Part shown: piece by piece, positions 19,779-33,369 of the stretch
How the letters are laid out: each line of letters opens with the position of its first letter
How positions within the stretch are numbered: position 1 is the stretch's first letter
Assembly: GCA_037974665.1 (NCBI GenBank)
Contig: CM075765.1
Coordinates: forward strand, 4,593,501 to 4,657,500
DNA: 64,000 nucleotides
Direction of reading: 5' to 3'
Origin: Ehretia macrophylla
Taxonomy: Eukaryota; Streptophyta; Magnoliopsida; Boraginales; Ehretiaceae
Translations under genes and position numbers: made by a program
Notes under the pieces: model-generated
The model's database searches: none
Seen by the model: the letters and a program-made list of their open reading frames with translations, nothing else
Told to the model about the DNA's origin: nothing

Positions 19779-22700
19779 CGATCCTACGACCCTTTCTCCT
19801 GAGGTAGGTCCATATGCCCAGCAGGTGAACCACGCCTCTGGGGTAGTAGAGTATACTCAGCGAGAGATTTAGAATAGGCACCATGGTAGTCAAGGGAGTA
19901 CGGCAAGCCCGATGCCGCCCGTGTGTCTCGACGCTACCATGTCCGAAAAGGTTACGCAACCCCGAGACAAGATCACAAGAAACAAGATATCAAATCACGT
20001 AAGAGGAACGACAAAGCAGGCCGCCCTCGCAGTTAATCACAAATAACACGAAAATACTCAAGATAGCAAGTAAAATAATACATATAAACTTTATCAATTA
20101 CTAAATAATTCAATTTAGAAACAATAAATCAAGTTAAAATACACAGAAGAGATTAAGACTCTCTCACCTTTGAAAAGCCAAACCTCCTCAACCTAGCTCA
20201 ATGTGCAATCCCTAGCTTATTCATACAAGTGCAACATTTGGACATTAAACTAACATAATACTATGCAAGTAAGCTAGCGTAATCATAATAAGCATCTTAC
20301 TTAACATAAAGTCACTCCGATTAGAAATGTATAATTAGCAATTAACTAATTCTATTCATATTTACTTACTAGCCAAAAACATCCAGTTAGCAATCAACAA
20401 ACCAATATCCTTCAACCTAGTCATTTTTACTGTCTAGCAAGTATACAAGATAAAAATTACATATAAAACTTCAAGTTAAAAGAAACATTTTATTAGCCAA
20501 TACTGATAGTCCACCACTAGCACTTAGAAAAGAAATGTTTTTTCAACTAATAGAAAAGTTATCTATAACTACTTAATAACTAATATGCAACACTAACTAA
20601 GTGACCATATTACAAGTTAAAATTCAAACATAACACCAGTAGGATCCACTTACTAATCATATTTACATGTAGTAACCAACTATCAACTTGGAAATAGCTT
20701 TATATGTAAGTTTAAGTTTAACGAGGGAGCATATTCTCATTCATTTTATAGTTAAGCATTTTTTTCTCATATAGGCACATGCTATATTTTAGCTACAGTT
20801 ACTCATTTTTATTCAAAGGACTAAACATTCCATCTAATTACTCCATTCAAACAAGGACATAACTAGGAAATGAATTATAAACCATTATAACAAAGTAAGA
20901 AGTCATATCTTAGCAACTAGGCTTCTAGATTCATCTCCAACAAGCATCAACTTCCAACTCTTTATAAATTATGGACTATCTTAAATCTTTAGGCTTCCTT
21001 ACCTATCAATGGCTAAAAGACAGTTTTATAAGATATCTTGCTAACTCTCTTTAAACTGAATAGTTAACAACTTGTCTATCAAATAATTCATTTGCAACAA
21101 TAAACCAATTCTAACCTTAACTAGCCAAACTAACAATCCACTACATCTACTTTTAAATTAGAATACAAGGCTTGTATCAAATCAATAGTTCATTCAAAGC
21201 TAACTAGTGAAAACCAACACGACTTAACATTTCATATTACATTTACATAGAATTTAAGGACAAGAGGGAGGAGTGAAAAGCCACGGCAGCTGCAAGTCCA
21301 GTTACTAGGTCAGAAACAACCTAGAATTCAATTATAGAAATCTGTCCAGTTCCCACCTACTCACATGCCTCTCGAAAATCACCTAAAAATGAGTACCTAG
21401 AGTTGGAATTCGGTCAAGCCTTAGAAATACACTTTTGTTCTACTAGGAGTCTACTACAACATATCCAAAATTCAGGTCATTTCATCAACATTTGCTAGGT
21501 AAAATTGGTTCTACAACTCAGACACGAAAATCTGTCTAATTTTCCAGATTTTACATAAATCATGCTTTTGCAATTATTTCATTATAAACACAAATTTTTA
21601 AGGCTCTACTACATATGAATCATTATATATACTCATATACAACATAATAACAAGATACTACAACATTTAAAACAAGAAAAATCTAGCATATAACATGTTA
21701 TGTACTCAATCTTAGTCATATAATACATAATTAAACAACAATAATCAACTATTGCACAAATGAACAAGTTCAACAGTTTCAAAATTTCACTAGTAACTCA
21801 AATTTGGCTGTAAACTTACCTAAGCAAACGACCTCCTATAAAACTTATTTTTATTTATATGGAAAACTCTTCGAAAGTAGATAACTCTAGAATCAAATAG
21901 AACTCGATTCTGAGTTAAATTCATCAAGATATGACTAAAACAACTCAAGTACGCAAAGCTGTCCAGATTGGTCACGAATTCTGTTAGGTTTCGGTTTTTA
22001 TTTTCTTAAAGGCACTAGATTGAGGAATTGGCTAACTTGATCTAAACAGAACTTGTTCTAAACTAGCTTATCTAGGTCCTGTAAAATTTTCATAATTTTC
22101 CAAGTTATCTAACTAGGTCAAAAACTCCATGAAATTCAGGCAAGTAAATCTGTCCAGTTCCAGTCAACTACAAAACTTCACTGATTTCAGCAATTACGAG
22201 CAAACAAACCATTTTTCTTCACAATTTGTCCAACATGAAAGTTGTACCTCTCCAAGTCTAGATTAATATGTGATTTTTTCAGATTTTTCCCAAAATAATT
22301 AATTGCTCAAACAATTCACAAACTACAGCAGCTACAACAAAATCCTACAAACATATACATGTATAAACTTGTCTAATACAACAATTTCTTACTCAAAAAC
22401 ACTTATATATGCAATGTAAGTTCTGAAATCAGTTTCTAAAAGATTCTCCTCACCTTATACATGCTAGGAACGCGAGCTAATGCACAAAAATGCAAGAAAA
22501 TGGGCTCGGGGTTGTTTATTTCTTCTTCTTCTCCTCTTTTCTTCTTTTGATCGATTGGTATGTGTTGTGTGTGATTTGATGCGTGTGTGTGTGTTGTAGT
22601 ATTTTGTGTGTGTATGGGGTGTGTTGTGTGTGTTTTATGTTAGGTAGAAATATTTAGGTGGCTCCAAAGACCAAATTGCCCCCTTAACTAAGTGTATATT

Positions 22701-23107
22701 TCTAGTTTGCCACCTTTAGTATTTTGACTAATCTAGTTAACTAGTGTAGTATAGTGTAATGTAATTGATTTATTGCCTACGATACTTAGAATATAAAAAA
22801 AAATACACGTGAATGTACACTAAATGAAACGAATGCACATTTCCAAGAAATATAAAAAGTAATGCTAATAATTATATGCAAACAACTAAGGTAACATGTA
22901 AATGTATGCAAATGACTAAAATAAGCATATTAATATACGCAAGTAAATAAAATAACTATATTCTCAAGGTCGGGGTATTACAATGACGAAGCTTCGTGTC
23001 ATATAAATAGGTTTGTCATGTTGTAATAATAGGATATGATAGAAATCTTTTGTCACTTCAGATTCCCTTTAGGTCATGTCTCATTTGTCTGTTTGTAATA
23101 AGTGAGA

Positions 23108-23287
23108 TTTCTTTTATTAAAAGAAACCGCTTTAGTCGCATCAGGTTTGTCTTATTGTGAATTATTAAGAATCTCTTTATGTCGTGTCAGCTTTTCCTTT
23201 ATTAAAGAAAGCTGCTTTAGTCCTTGTCAGGAATAGTGAAGATTCCGCTTGTATTATTAGGCTTTGTAATCGTTTGCCTATAAATAA
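23108..23287 (+). promoter_or_regulatory. Promoter-like region with duplicated palindromes and TATA box
   Basis: Two related units (23108-23145 and 23192-23231) each contain a palindrome of the type TTTCTTTTATTAAAAGAAA followed by GCTTTAGTC and TCAGG. A TATAAATA box follows at about 23280, preceded by GCC. This resembles a repeated-enhancer-plus-TATA promoter, as in LTRs and plant pararetroviruses, and lies just after the split open frame ends. What it drives, if anything, is not visible. Inference from layout only. Confidence 0.35.
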
Positions 23288-23613
23288 TGAAGAACCCTTG
23301 ACTAAAGGGACCTGTCTTAGATTTGTAATATTGGCTCGTTTGAACTCTGTTTCGAGCAATTCAGGAAATCAATAGCATTTAGACCAATTTTCATATTGGA
23401 TTCAGCAAGAACTAATCCATGCTGGTAGGTTATGTAATTGAATTATGGAACTCTCTCCCAAGAATGAGAGTTTAAGTTAACAAATTTTTTATGTTTTCAA
23501 GTTTCTTTTGGTGTTCCATAAAACCTATGGTAGTCTAAGATTTGGGCGTTAGACTCTGTGATGGGCTTGGCTTGGGAGTGATGATGTTGGTTAGAGGTAG
23601 TAGTTGATATTTA

Positions 23614-24413
23614 TGAAAGGATCATTTAGGATATGAACATCATCAAGCTAAGAAATTAGCGAAAGTGAAAACATGAAATTTCAAAATTTTCTATAAGATC
23701 AAAGCTTAATATACATGTAATATATCAGTCTTAATATCATGTGATTAACATATCCATAACAAATATAACAATTATATTTATAAACAAAAGGTAAACAAAG
23801 AAGATACCTCTTGAAGTCTAGTCATGAAACCCAAAATGAACACTTGATGTAGTCACCATCTCTCACATATGCAAGAGTCCTAGTAGGTCCACACAAGCAT
23901 AAAATGGGTTTCCTTCCAACTCCAAAGTTTTAATGCTAGCTTACTTGGGTGTTGGATTGAGCATGCAAGAAAAGAATTTTGAAGAGAAAAATTATTCTCC
24001 TCTTTTCTTTCACCATAGCCGAACCAAAGCTACAAAAGAAAAAAGATGACTTCTTTCATCTTTTTTTTATTATTATTGTATTGTGTGTTATGTATATATT
24101 ATGTAGATGTTTCCTAGGCAATTCCACTAACTCAGTTAGTGGTGAAAGATATTTCCTAGGAAATTCCAGTAGCCCTTTAATATACATATATATTGACATA
24201 ACTATTATCCATCATATATTAGATAGTGCTTTTAGTTAGTGGGATTTTTTTATAAAAACTAGGTGGTGTATATATCCATACACCCACAAGATCATTGTAG
24301 TAAAAATCCACTAACTAGTCTTGCACAATCCTAGCCAAGCATTTTAAAGTTAGTGGAAAAAGATGATGTGGCACATTCTCCACCAAGTTTAGTGTCTTTC
24401 ATCTTTTCAAGAC

Positions 24414-24460
<47 letters not shown>

Positions 24461-25716
24461 TTGTGCAAATAATTAATTTAATCTAATAACTATTAATAAA
24501 AGTATGGAAACAACTTTTCCATATTTGTACATTGACTTCAAAACTTTCGATAATTACTCTTTTGTCCCATTAACCATTAATGGTCAAATACAATACCGTT
24601 AACACCTTAACGTCTAGAATGCAAGCTTAACAAAAACCTATTCACAAGTGCTCTATTGTGTGTAACTTTCTAGATTCACCGTCATATAGCAATGAGCGAA
24701 TATTAAAACACTTTTTAATATATTTCGAGAACGTCTCCAACATTCTCGAAATACCCTCACATTCTAGAGTGACATCTAGCAACATATCAAGACAGTTTAT
24801 ACGGTAATGAAGTCCAATATCAAGTGAATCTCTTTATAGTCGCCGATTAACATGCAATCCAATCATTCCATTAATATGTCCTGATTGAATGAGGACCATG
24901 ATATGATTAAGTCCACAAATTCGACTCCATGCTTAAATCTATTCGGTAGAATGAGATCTGACAACCATGGAAAAACCCTTTTTCCATCATTCATGCCTTG
25001 GCCAAGGACTTCCTCATTCTACAACCAAAATTAGATCGCATAAGACATTGTCTCACGCCCAAGGTTAACAGATCTTCTCTTAACAATTACATGTTAGTCC
25101 CTATATTAGAAGAATAATCCGCACAAGGCCGTAACCTATCTTTATTGATAAAGACAGGTATTGTCCAAGCGCAAGTATTAAACCCTAATACATATGACAA
25201 CCGTAATTTTTCAAGTCAAAGCATTACATACACAATCACAATGAATAATAAATTATTAATCCGAAGTTATGTAATTTATTAATTATGTCACATTCAATGA
25301 TCTATTCCATTAATAATCATTCACACGTTTGTTAATCGCATCCTATGATGTTATGGCACGTGACTCATCATCCTTTATCATTAATATCAAATATTAATCA
25401 AATGTAACAACACATGAGATAATCCATAATCGATTATCTTAGTCTCGGTACAATAATCTAAGGACTATGAATATATTTGAATGTTTATTCTATTAAAAAA
25501 AACATGCCAAGATATTCTAAATATTTTCAGAATATATTTCTTTTACGAAAAACATTAGGGATACATTCATATGAAAAAGACGGAGAATATGAATGTCATT
25601 CGAATGTCAATATGTTATACAAACACATACACAATATTGCTTTAAAGTTTAAGTTAATGTCAAAATCCCCCAAATTATATCATCCAAATATGTAGCATTA
25701 GGGCATATCTCTAACA
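23614..25716 (-). repeat. Copia-3 3' LTR
   Basis: A 2103-bp LTR. On minus it starts TGTTAGAGATATGCCCTAATG and ends in TTTCA. It contains an (AT)n run. It is the inverted counterpart of 27617-29254 and the direct counterpart of 36702-37132. Confidence 0.88.
24419..24459. repeat. (AT)n microsatellite
   Basis: An uninterrupted AT run of about 41 bp within the copia-3 LTR. The other LTR copy has a longer interrupted run at 28449-28492, so the tract predates duplication of the LTR. Confidence 0.95.
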
Positions 25717-26104
25717 ATCTCCCACTTGCACTAATGCTATGTTACATAGTATTAGCACAACACTCAATGATATCGCATATTCATCTTCTCAAGATGAGGA
25801 CCTAGCTATCACTGATTCATAGCTATGGTAAGTGGGTCAACTACATCCAGAGATGTGGTCGTTTTCTACAATAACATATCACAATATTATTTTAGGCTAT
25901 AAATACAACACATGAAGATGGAAACACTTTTCTAAATGTTGGACATATAGTGAGACCCGGATTCCATAAGCTTGTACTATAGCTCTATTGTAGTCGTAAT
26001 ACAAAAGCGTCATAACTTAACAGTAGGAACCACTATCAGCTCGTATGATTATTTCAATCCAAACAACTTCTTTTGCAATATCAAATATTCGCTCAGAACC
26101 TTTA
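25717..26104 (-). pseudogene. Copia-3 3' internal end with polypurine tract
   Basis: Next to the LTR the minus strand reads AAGTGGGAGAT, the polypurine tract (25717-25727). The rest is the 3' part of the internal region up to the insertion point CTTTA (26100-26104), where a solo LTR begins. No intact frame. Confidence 0.7.
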
Positions 26105-27616
26105 TGTGATGCCTGAGAGCACTGCCGTACTTTTCATTAACTGTTGCATTCACTATTTGTGCATTTTAACTATGCATTTGCTTGTTACATTCTTAGTTAC
26201 TATTCATTACATTATTCAACTACTTGTTTTCTTTGAATTAGCATTTTTTCTAAGTTATATTATCTATTTGAAGAATGAGAAAAATGAGTGTTTGAGTAAT
26301 TCGCGTTAGGAGCACCCATTTAGAAATTGTTTTAGCGGATTGAGTGAATAGTAAAACTTGAGTTTTAGTGGGCTAGTAGAGTTTAAGTGCATTAAGCTTT
26401 TATTTAGTTGATTCCACAAGTTAATTTAGCCCAAAATGTTGTCAACACCATGCAATTAAATAACATATATGATATATATACTTAGTAATATACATATACA
26501 AGCAAATAGATCATAAAACAAAAAAAAATACCCATTGTACCCCCCAAACCCGTTCCAATCGTATTCTAGTCACTTTTAGCATATACCAAAGCATTCTAAC
26601 ACTTATAGAGCCTTAATTTAGCATTAGATCAAGTCTAGAACACAAAAACACACAATTCTAGAACAAGTTACTATTCACTTTCTTCAACCTCTTAACTATA
26701 CATACAATCTATAGCTACTCTTGCAAACAACCCACAAAAGAGTACTCTAGAGCATCATAAGCTAATCTAAGAAGCATTAGAAGCAATATTAAAGCATTAT
26801 AACACAAACTCAACATTTTACCATTGTTATAAATCAAGCAAAAATGCACATTTTCATGAATCCCTCACCTAGTATAGCTAGGGAATGGTTGAAATTAGCT
26901 AGAAGGAACCTTTAACCTTGCTAAAATGGATGAAGAATGAGGATGGAAGACAAGCCCTAGCTTCAAGGAGGCCACGACTTTGCTCCTGCATCTAACGAGT
27001 TCTTTTTCCTTTCTTTTGTTATGCTTCTATTACTTTTCTTTGTAAACACATAATATAAGCACAAGAGTTTATATAATTGACTAAAAGCCTAGCTTGGCCC
27101 ACGGTTTCTATTCTTTTTCTTTTGCTATGACTTTAGTTAATATATTATATTAATATACGATCAAATAACAATTGGCTACAAGGCTTTAGTATGGTTCAAT
27201 TCTTTTTCTTAGCCTATATATAAGTATGTAAAAGCTAAGTAAATAAATAGCCTACTAATGGTTTGGGCTTAAGTTAAATATAATTGGGCTATAAAACTAA
27301 GTAAAAACTAATAGGAATACTAAAGGTTCAAGTAATTAAAATATTATTATTCACTCGGGGGCACTAAAAATATTTCTTTTTCTCTTGCTCGGGACATGAT
27401 ATGCACATTCTAACAATGAACGAATATATTATAAATAAAGTATAATATAGAAAAAATATAATTTTTGAAAAATAAATTAGTTTATAATTTGTCTCGGGCT
27501 CACGTAAAACATAAAATTTTAAGCATATAACATCAAATAAAAGTCAAATAAAGGCAATTATGAACATAAATAATTAAATAGAATAAATTAAAGTCCCTCT
27601 GGACTGGGGCGTTACA
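26105..27616. repeat. Tail-to-tail fusion of two gypsy-type solo LTRs (inversion junction 1)
   Basis: The left part, 26105 to about 26553, is the reverse complement of the right-hand ends of the LTRs at 44372 and 60045: it opens TGTGATGCCTGAGAG and later has a run of C before AAACCCG. Similarity stops near 26553. The right part runs to 27616 and ends GGACTGGGGCGTTACA, also a right-hand LTR end but in forward orientation. Two such ends facing outward cannot be one LTR. The flanks CTTTA and ACATG do not match each other, but match flanks at the other junction. Confidence 0.8.
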
Positions 27617-28449
27617 ACATGACTTCGGATTAATAATTTATTATTCGTTGCGATTGTGTATGTAATCCTTTGACTTGAGAAATTACGGCTGTCATATGTA
27701 CTAGGGTTTAATACTTGTGCTTGGACAATACATGTCTTTATCAAAAAAGATAGGTTACGGCCTTGTGCAAATTATTCTTCTAGTATAGGGACTAACAGGT
27801 AATTGTCAAGAAATGATCAATTAACCTCCAGCGTGAGGAAATGTCCTATGCGATCTAATTTCAGTTGTAGAATGAGGAAGTTCTTGGCCATGGCATGAAT
27901 GATGCAAAGTGATTTTTTCATGGTTTTCATCTCTCATTCTACCAAATAGATCTAAGCATAGAATCGAATTTGTGGACTTAATCATATCATGGTCTTCATT
28001 CGATCGGGACATATTAATGGAATGATTGAATTGTACGTTAATCGGCACTATAAATAGATTCACTTAAGATTGGACTTCATTACCGTATAAACTGCCTTGA
28101 TATGTTGCTAGACGTCACTCTAGAATGTGAGGGTATTTCGATAATGCTGGAGACGTTCTCGAAATATATTAAAAAGGGTTTTAATATTCCTTCATTGCTA
28201 TACGACGGTGAATCTAGAAAGTCACACACAATAGAGCACTTGTAGATAGGTTTTTATTGAGCTTGCATTTTAGACGTTAAGGTGTTAACGGTGTTGTATT
28301 TGACCATTAATGGTTAATGGGACAAAATAGTAATTATCAAAAGTTTTGAAGTCAATATACAAATATGGAAAAGTTGTTTCCATAATTTTATTAATAGTGA
28401 TTAGATTAAATTAATTATTTACAGAAGTGGAAGATTAATATATTATGCA

Positions 28450-28492
<43 letters not shown>

Positions 28493-29254
28493 GAAAGACA
28501 CTAAACTTGGTAGAGAATGTGCCACATCATCTTTTTCCACTAACTTGAAAATGCTTGGCTAGGATTGTGTAAGACTAATTAGTGGATTTTTACTACAATG
28601 ATACACCACTTAGTTTGTATAAAAAAATCCACTAACTAAAAGCACTATCTAATATATGATGGATAATAGTTATGTCAATATATATGTATATGATGTATGT
28701 ATATTAAAGGGCTAGTGGAATTTCCTAGGAAATATCTTTCTCTACTAACTGAGTTAGTGGAATTGCCTAGAAAACATTTACATAATACATAATACAACAA
28801 AAAAAAAAAGATGAAAGAAGTCATCTTCTTCCTTTTCTAGCTTTGGTTCGGCCATGGTGGAAGAAAAGAAGAGAATAATTTTTCTCTTCAAAATTCTTCT
28901 TGCATGCTCAACCCAACACCCAAGTAAGCTAGCACTAAAACTTTGGAGTTGGAAGGAAACCTGTTCTATACTTGTGTGGACCTACTAGAACTCTTGCATG
29001 TGTGAGAGATAGTGTCTTCATCAAGTGTTCATTTTAGTATTCATGACTAGGCTTCAAGAGGTATCTTCTTTGTTTACCTTTTGTTTACAAATATACTCGT
29101 TATATTTGTTATGGATATGTTAATCAGATGATATCATGATTGGGATATTGCATGTAAATTAAGCTTTGATCTTATAGAAATGTTTGAAATTTCATGTTTT
29201 CGCTTCCGCTAATTTCTTAGCTTGATGATGTTCAAATCCCAAATGGTTCTTTCA
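27617..29254 (+). repeat. Copia-3 5' LTR, larger part, inverted
   Basis: It begins with the target-site copy ACATG and matches the reverse complement of 23614 to about 25270. It ends TTCTTTCA, followed by a primer-binding site. The missing beginning of this LTR is at 36702-37132. Confidence 0.85.
28449..28492. repeat. (AT)n microsatellite, interrupted
   Basis: An AT run with one C in the second LTR copy of copia-3. Confidence 0.9.
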
Positions 29255-29256
29255 AG

Positions 29257-29269
29257 TGGTATCAGAGCC
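29257..29269 (+). other. Copia-3 primer-binding site
   Basis: TGGTATCAGAGCC, an exact match to the canonical plant initiator tRNA-Met site, two bases after the LTR end at 29254. It reads + here because the segment is inverted relative to the element's ends. Confidence 0.9.
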
Positions 29270-32219
29270 ATATCTTGATATTCATGTAATTGCATATATG
29301 TTGTCTTAGAGTTTCTAGAGTCTTGAGCACAAATGAACTAGGAAAGAGTTTCACAATCTTTGCATGTTTGATGCTTAGAATTTATATGCAAGTTTTTTGT
29401 GCACTGAATTTGCATGGTTGATTCGACATAGTAAATATTATTGTTTTGCTGAATTTTGGATATGTTATGCTATAGAGCTAGTAGAACAAATTATATTTTA
29501 TATGCATTTCTTAATTTTGTGGTTAAAGTATTCATTTAGAGCAATTTCAATGAGTTTACTGAAAACGTGCAAAACTAGATAGACTGCACAATGTCTATTC
29601 TAAGGGGCATAACTCAATGAATTTAACTCCAAATTGAGTTATGCTTGATTTTAAAACTATCTACTCTTGAATTTCTATGTCTCTACAAAATTTCAGAATT
29701 TTTGGAAAACTGTAGATATGTTAACCGTATCAATAAAATAGTGATTGTGCAGCAGGTTTGTGATGGTTAGATCACAAATTGAAAGCTATGACTAACTGGT
29801 TGAATTTTAGTTAAACCTAAAGGGCCTAAAAATAAATGGGCTTAAGTATAATATGATTAGATGGTTTTTTCTTGGATAAGATTAAAATAAGCCTAGGAAC
29901 TCAAATTGGGCCATGAAATTAACAAAGGATTTGTATTGTGCCTTGTTCAACAAATATGTACATAAAATTGGTTTTGTTGAGTTTTTTTGTGTTGTTTAAT
30001 ATGAGATGTTAAAAGCTCAAGATATAAAACTTATTGCAAACATGTCTTCAATTTCTTTGATGTATTGGATACATTGTATGTGCTAGCTTGTTTGTTTAGC
30101 TTTCTTGTTTATGTATGAGATGCATTTACTTAGCTTTATGAGCTTGTGTTGAATGATAAATGATGAATATGATCATGGACTTGGTCAATGAATGGTTGAT
30201 TGGTTGTAATTTCATAAGATGACATTGTAATATTAATTCTATCATTCATTGGTATGTAATTGAGGCATCAGTTTCAATTTACTTTTATGCAAATGACAGA
30301 AACTTGTAGTGAGACATATTAATGTAATTTCTACAAGAAGTTTGCAAGAATTGTTTGAAGACTTTCAAGGAGTTGAAGGCCTTTGGATCATTGAAGAAAT
30401 CAAGAAGTCAAATCCTTTGAAGGTATTTGATGTGCTTACTTTAGTTTATTTGAGTTGTCTTGATTTGTTCAAAAACCAAGTTCATGATCCACTATGATGG
30501 ATGATTCTTGCATGTATGTTTATTTATTTGCCTATATATGATGTTTGCCTATAAATGAACTAATGTGCAAAGTAAGACCTAATAAGATCAAAATCTTCCT
30601 GTGTGCAAACTAATATTAGATTTTAAAGCGGTAAAAGAGTTTATCGTAGCCCTCTACCATCCTAGGACCACATTGGCTTAAAGTGAATTTGTCTTGGCTA
30701 ACCAAAAGATAGGAAGATGTAGTTCATGATAAGTTTTATGTGCTCCTAAAAAACATAGAGATGTTGTAAAGTTCTAATATCATGTGGCCAAGAATACACT
30801 AAAGTTGAGGTCATAGGATTCAAATTGTCGCATATACTTCGATGGTGGGCTTAAATCTAACTAGATCACTAAATCAATAACGCACTAAAGCTGAGATTAT
30901 AATGGTTTAGGGGCTAAATGACCATATCCTATATAGAGATATGGATAACAATAGTTGTTGACTCTTTATATGTATACTTCAATAATGCACTAAAGCTGAG
31001 GGGTGTTCATATCGAAGAGAACTTGGTCACCTACTATTGAGTCTTTAATTAGATTCACTTTCTCATTTAGGAAGTGTGAAATTCGATAAAGTTAATGAGA
31101 GGTATCATTTAATTAAAGGCCAAATTAAATGTTTTAACAAGTATATGTCAACTAGCAATTTTATTTTCTGCATATATATGGCTACGTGTATGAGCCCAAT
31201 TTTATTTATTAGACTTTATATCGCATAACTGGACCATCCTTTAATGATTTATATTGTAGTCTAAGAATGGTTCTTAGAAATTTAATGATATCTTAGATTT
31301 GTATGCTCTTCCGTTTTCTTTTTGGTAATGTATCAAAAGAAAAAATTGTGGTACTTATGCTAGATAAGTAAGACAAGTTCAATATGCTAATGAATTATAT
31401 TATTTCATTGATTGCATAAAGGTATGCAAGATATATAAGAATAAGATTCTAAACTTATAAGTGTTATATGCTAAGCATATTTTATTGGCATAATATTAAT
31501 AGAAGTTTTTTCTCGTGTCTGTATTTCATCTTTGATTATTTGTAATGGAAAGAAGAAAGACTAAATTAGATGATTTCTATTAGCCAGTGGGAGCATAATC
31601 TAAAAGATAATTAAAGATTGTAAAGGTATGTGTAAAAGTATTTTCATAGCCGATAAACCGAACATTAAAAGAGGGTTTATTCAATGTATCTTTATAGCTT
31701 GAACGTCAAGACCGTAAAGCTACTATGAATTGAAAATCTTCTTTGATAGTAAATAGTACTACTTGGTGGCTGTGATTCTTATGAAAACATTTTTATGTGT
31801 ACATGGATAGAATCTTAATCACAATAGTGTAGTTTGGGAATCGTGGAATGGTTTCGGTGTTACCAAATGAACCAAAGCATGTTGCATTAGCTAAAGACAA
31901 TTTGTTTGAAAACTTTTGGACATATTTTGCATTTTAAGGATCATACCTAAATGTTGTTAGGAATAAAGTGTCTATTCCTAAAGCTTGTTTAAAGACATTA
32001 TGGTATAGTCTTTATTCTATTTATGTGGATGAAAGAATGTATTGCAAACATATTGTTAATTGTCATAACCATATACCAAAAGTTTTTGAGGTGACTCAAC
32101 TAATAATCCAAGTAAATTGTAGATTCTACATGACTAGGTTGTTCTAATAATAAGATGATGATTAGGTTGGTTTGATCAACTTATGCATCTTATTTATTAG
32201 AAATGTAACTAAGTCACCC
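29270..32219 (+). pseudogene. Copia-3 5' internal region, no recognisable gag
   Basis: It follows the primer-binding site, where leader and gag should lie. No frame longer than about 60 codons exists and I could not recognise gag motifs or a zinc knuckle. The sequence is AT-rich and heavily mutated. Assigned by position within the element. Confidence 0.5.
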
Positions 32220-32560
32220 TTTGTTTGATAAAGGATTAAAACTACTAGGTTATTTGGATTAGTACATGTTGATGTTTTTTGGAGCTATTTGTGAATAGGC
32301 TCGTATAGGAAAAGGTATTAGTGCCTTATGAGTAGATCATGAAGATAAAATACTAGTACTAGTTTGTTAAGTATCCCAAATTTTGGTATAGTATCAAAAT
32401 TAATAAATGTCCGGTGTACCGCAATTAAATGGGGTTTCTTAGTGAAGAAACCGTGCTTTGTTGGACATAGTACTCTTGTTGATTAGTTTGATTAGTCATC
32501 CTATTTATTTGTGGATCATACTTACCTTAGTTTAATTTTATATTGAATAGTAAAATTCCT
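32220..32560 (+). pseudogene. Copia-3 integrase remnant
   Basis: Broken frames retain LGLVHVDVFWSYL-like and GVPQLNGVS..RNRALLDI-like words, corresponding to the copia integrase first catalytic block and the NGxxER motif (32413-32475, where stops replace the Glu region). Recognition is by eye across stops. Confidence 0.65.
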
Positions 32561-33369
32561 ACTATTGCTAGAACTTTATATATGATATAAGTTGGCTAGC
32601 AACAAAATATTAAAAGGTGTTAAATTTTGGATTGTCCTACTTTTATTGAAAAGTTTTATAAGAACAAGTGGGAGTTTGGGTTGAAGGTAATTTTGAAATA
32701 TATCCTTGCCTTAAAAGGATATGATTTCTATTTTGTGATCAAGTTGCATTGATCTATCAGATTATAATTTTTCTTGAAGAAAAAGTTTTGTTCAAGAAGA
32801 TGTTGCATTCTAAGAAAATGGAAATTGAAGAAGTATCCTCTAAGTTACCAAAATTGCCTAAACCTAAATATTGAATCTATTCAAAATAGTCCAGAATGTC
32901 ATCATACAATATCTTTACGAATCTAGTAGTGTATCTCATTCTTTAAAAGAATATAGGGATATCTTCTTTAGGATGCACAGAAGTTGTTTGTGTCTTTGAG
33001 ATAATGATCATTTTCATGATCTTATGATTTGTGAAGAATTGATATGTGATATCTACTCCGAGAAATACTTTAATGTAATGTATAATAATTATACTTCATA
33101 TATTTCAACCTTATTTGAATATTGGATCTTCGAGAAAATGTTGAAGTTAATGAAAAAAGGCTTGTGACCTTTTATAGCTAGATGGTTTCTAAAAGATATC
33201 ATTAATGACAAAATGTTGTCTATAATGAAATCTTTTTACTGATATTTGTGCTTAAAGTCTATTCTTATTATGCAAGTCATCATTGCACATTATATATATT
33301 GTATCTACTAAATGGAATTCAAATTTATATTCTTAGTGGACATCTTTTGGAACACGTCCATATAGAACA

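Larger units (their letters stand above)
19122..22982 (-). mobile_element. Solo LTR of a gypsy-type element, 3.86 kb
   Basis: It starts TGTAACGCCCCGATCC and ends GGTCGGGGTATTACA, with perfect 5-bp target duplications ATGAC at 19117-19121 and 22983-22987. There is no internal coding region, primer-binding site or second LTR, so it is a solo LTR. It shares the gypsy LTR modules of this window: CCTGAAACATGTT, the hairpin at 19540-19557, the palindrome at 19760-19778 and the CpG-rich block 19680-20040. By comparison with the elements at 41067 and 44372 its sense strand is minus. It is longer than its relatives (about 2.5 kb). Confidence 0.9.

Noticed and set aside
22540-22640. GT-rich stretch as a Z-DNA or promoter element
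   Set aside because: It is an irregular GT-rich tract inside the solo LTR with nothing to support a function.
26105-27616. A single ordinary solo LTR
   Set aside because: Both ends are right-hand LTR ends and the flanking 5-mers do not match each other; the cross-pairing with 34182-36701 explains it better.
29257-29269. Possible tRNA gene fragment (TGGTATCAGAGCC)
   Set aside because: It is a retrotransposon primer-binding site two bases after an LTR end; no tRNA arms are present. The same applies near 8372, 40612 and 60027.
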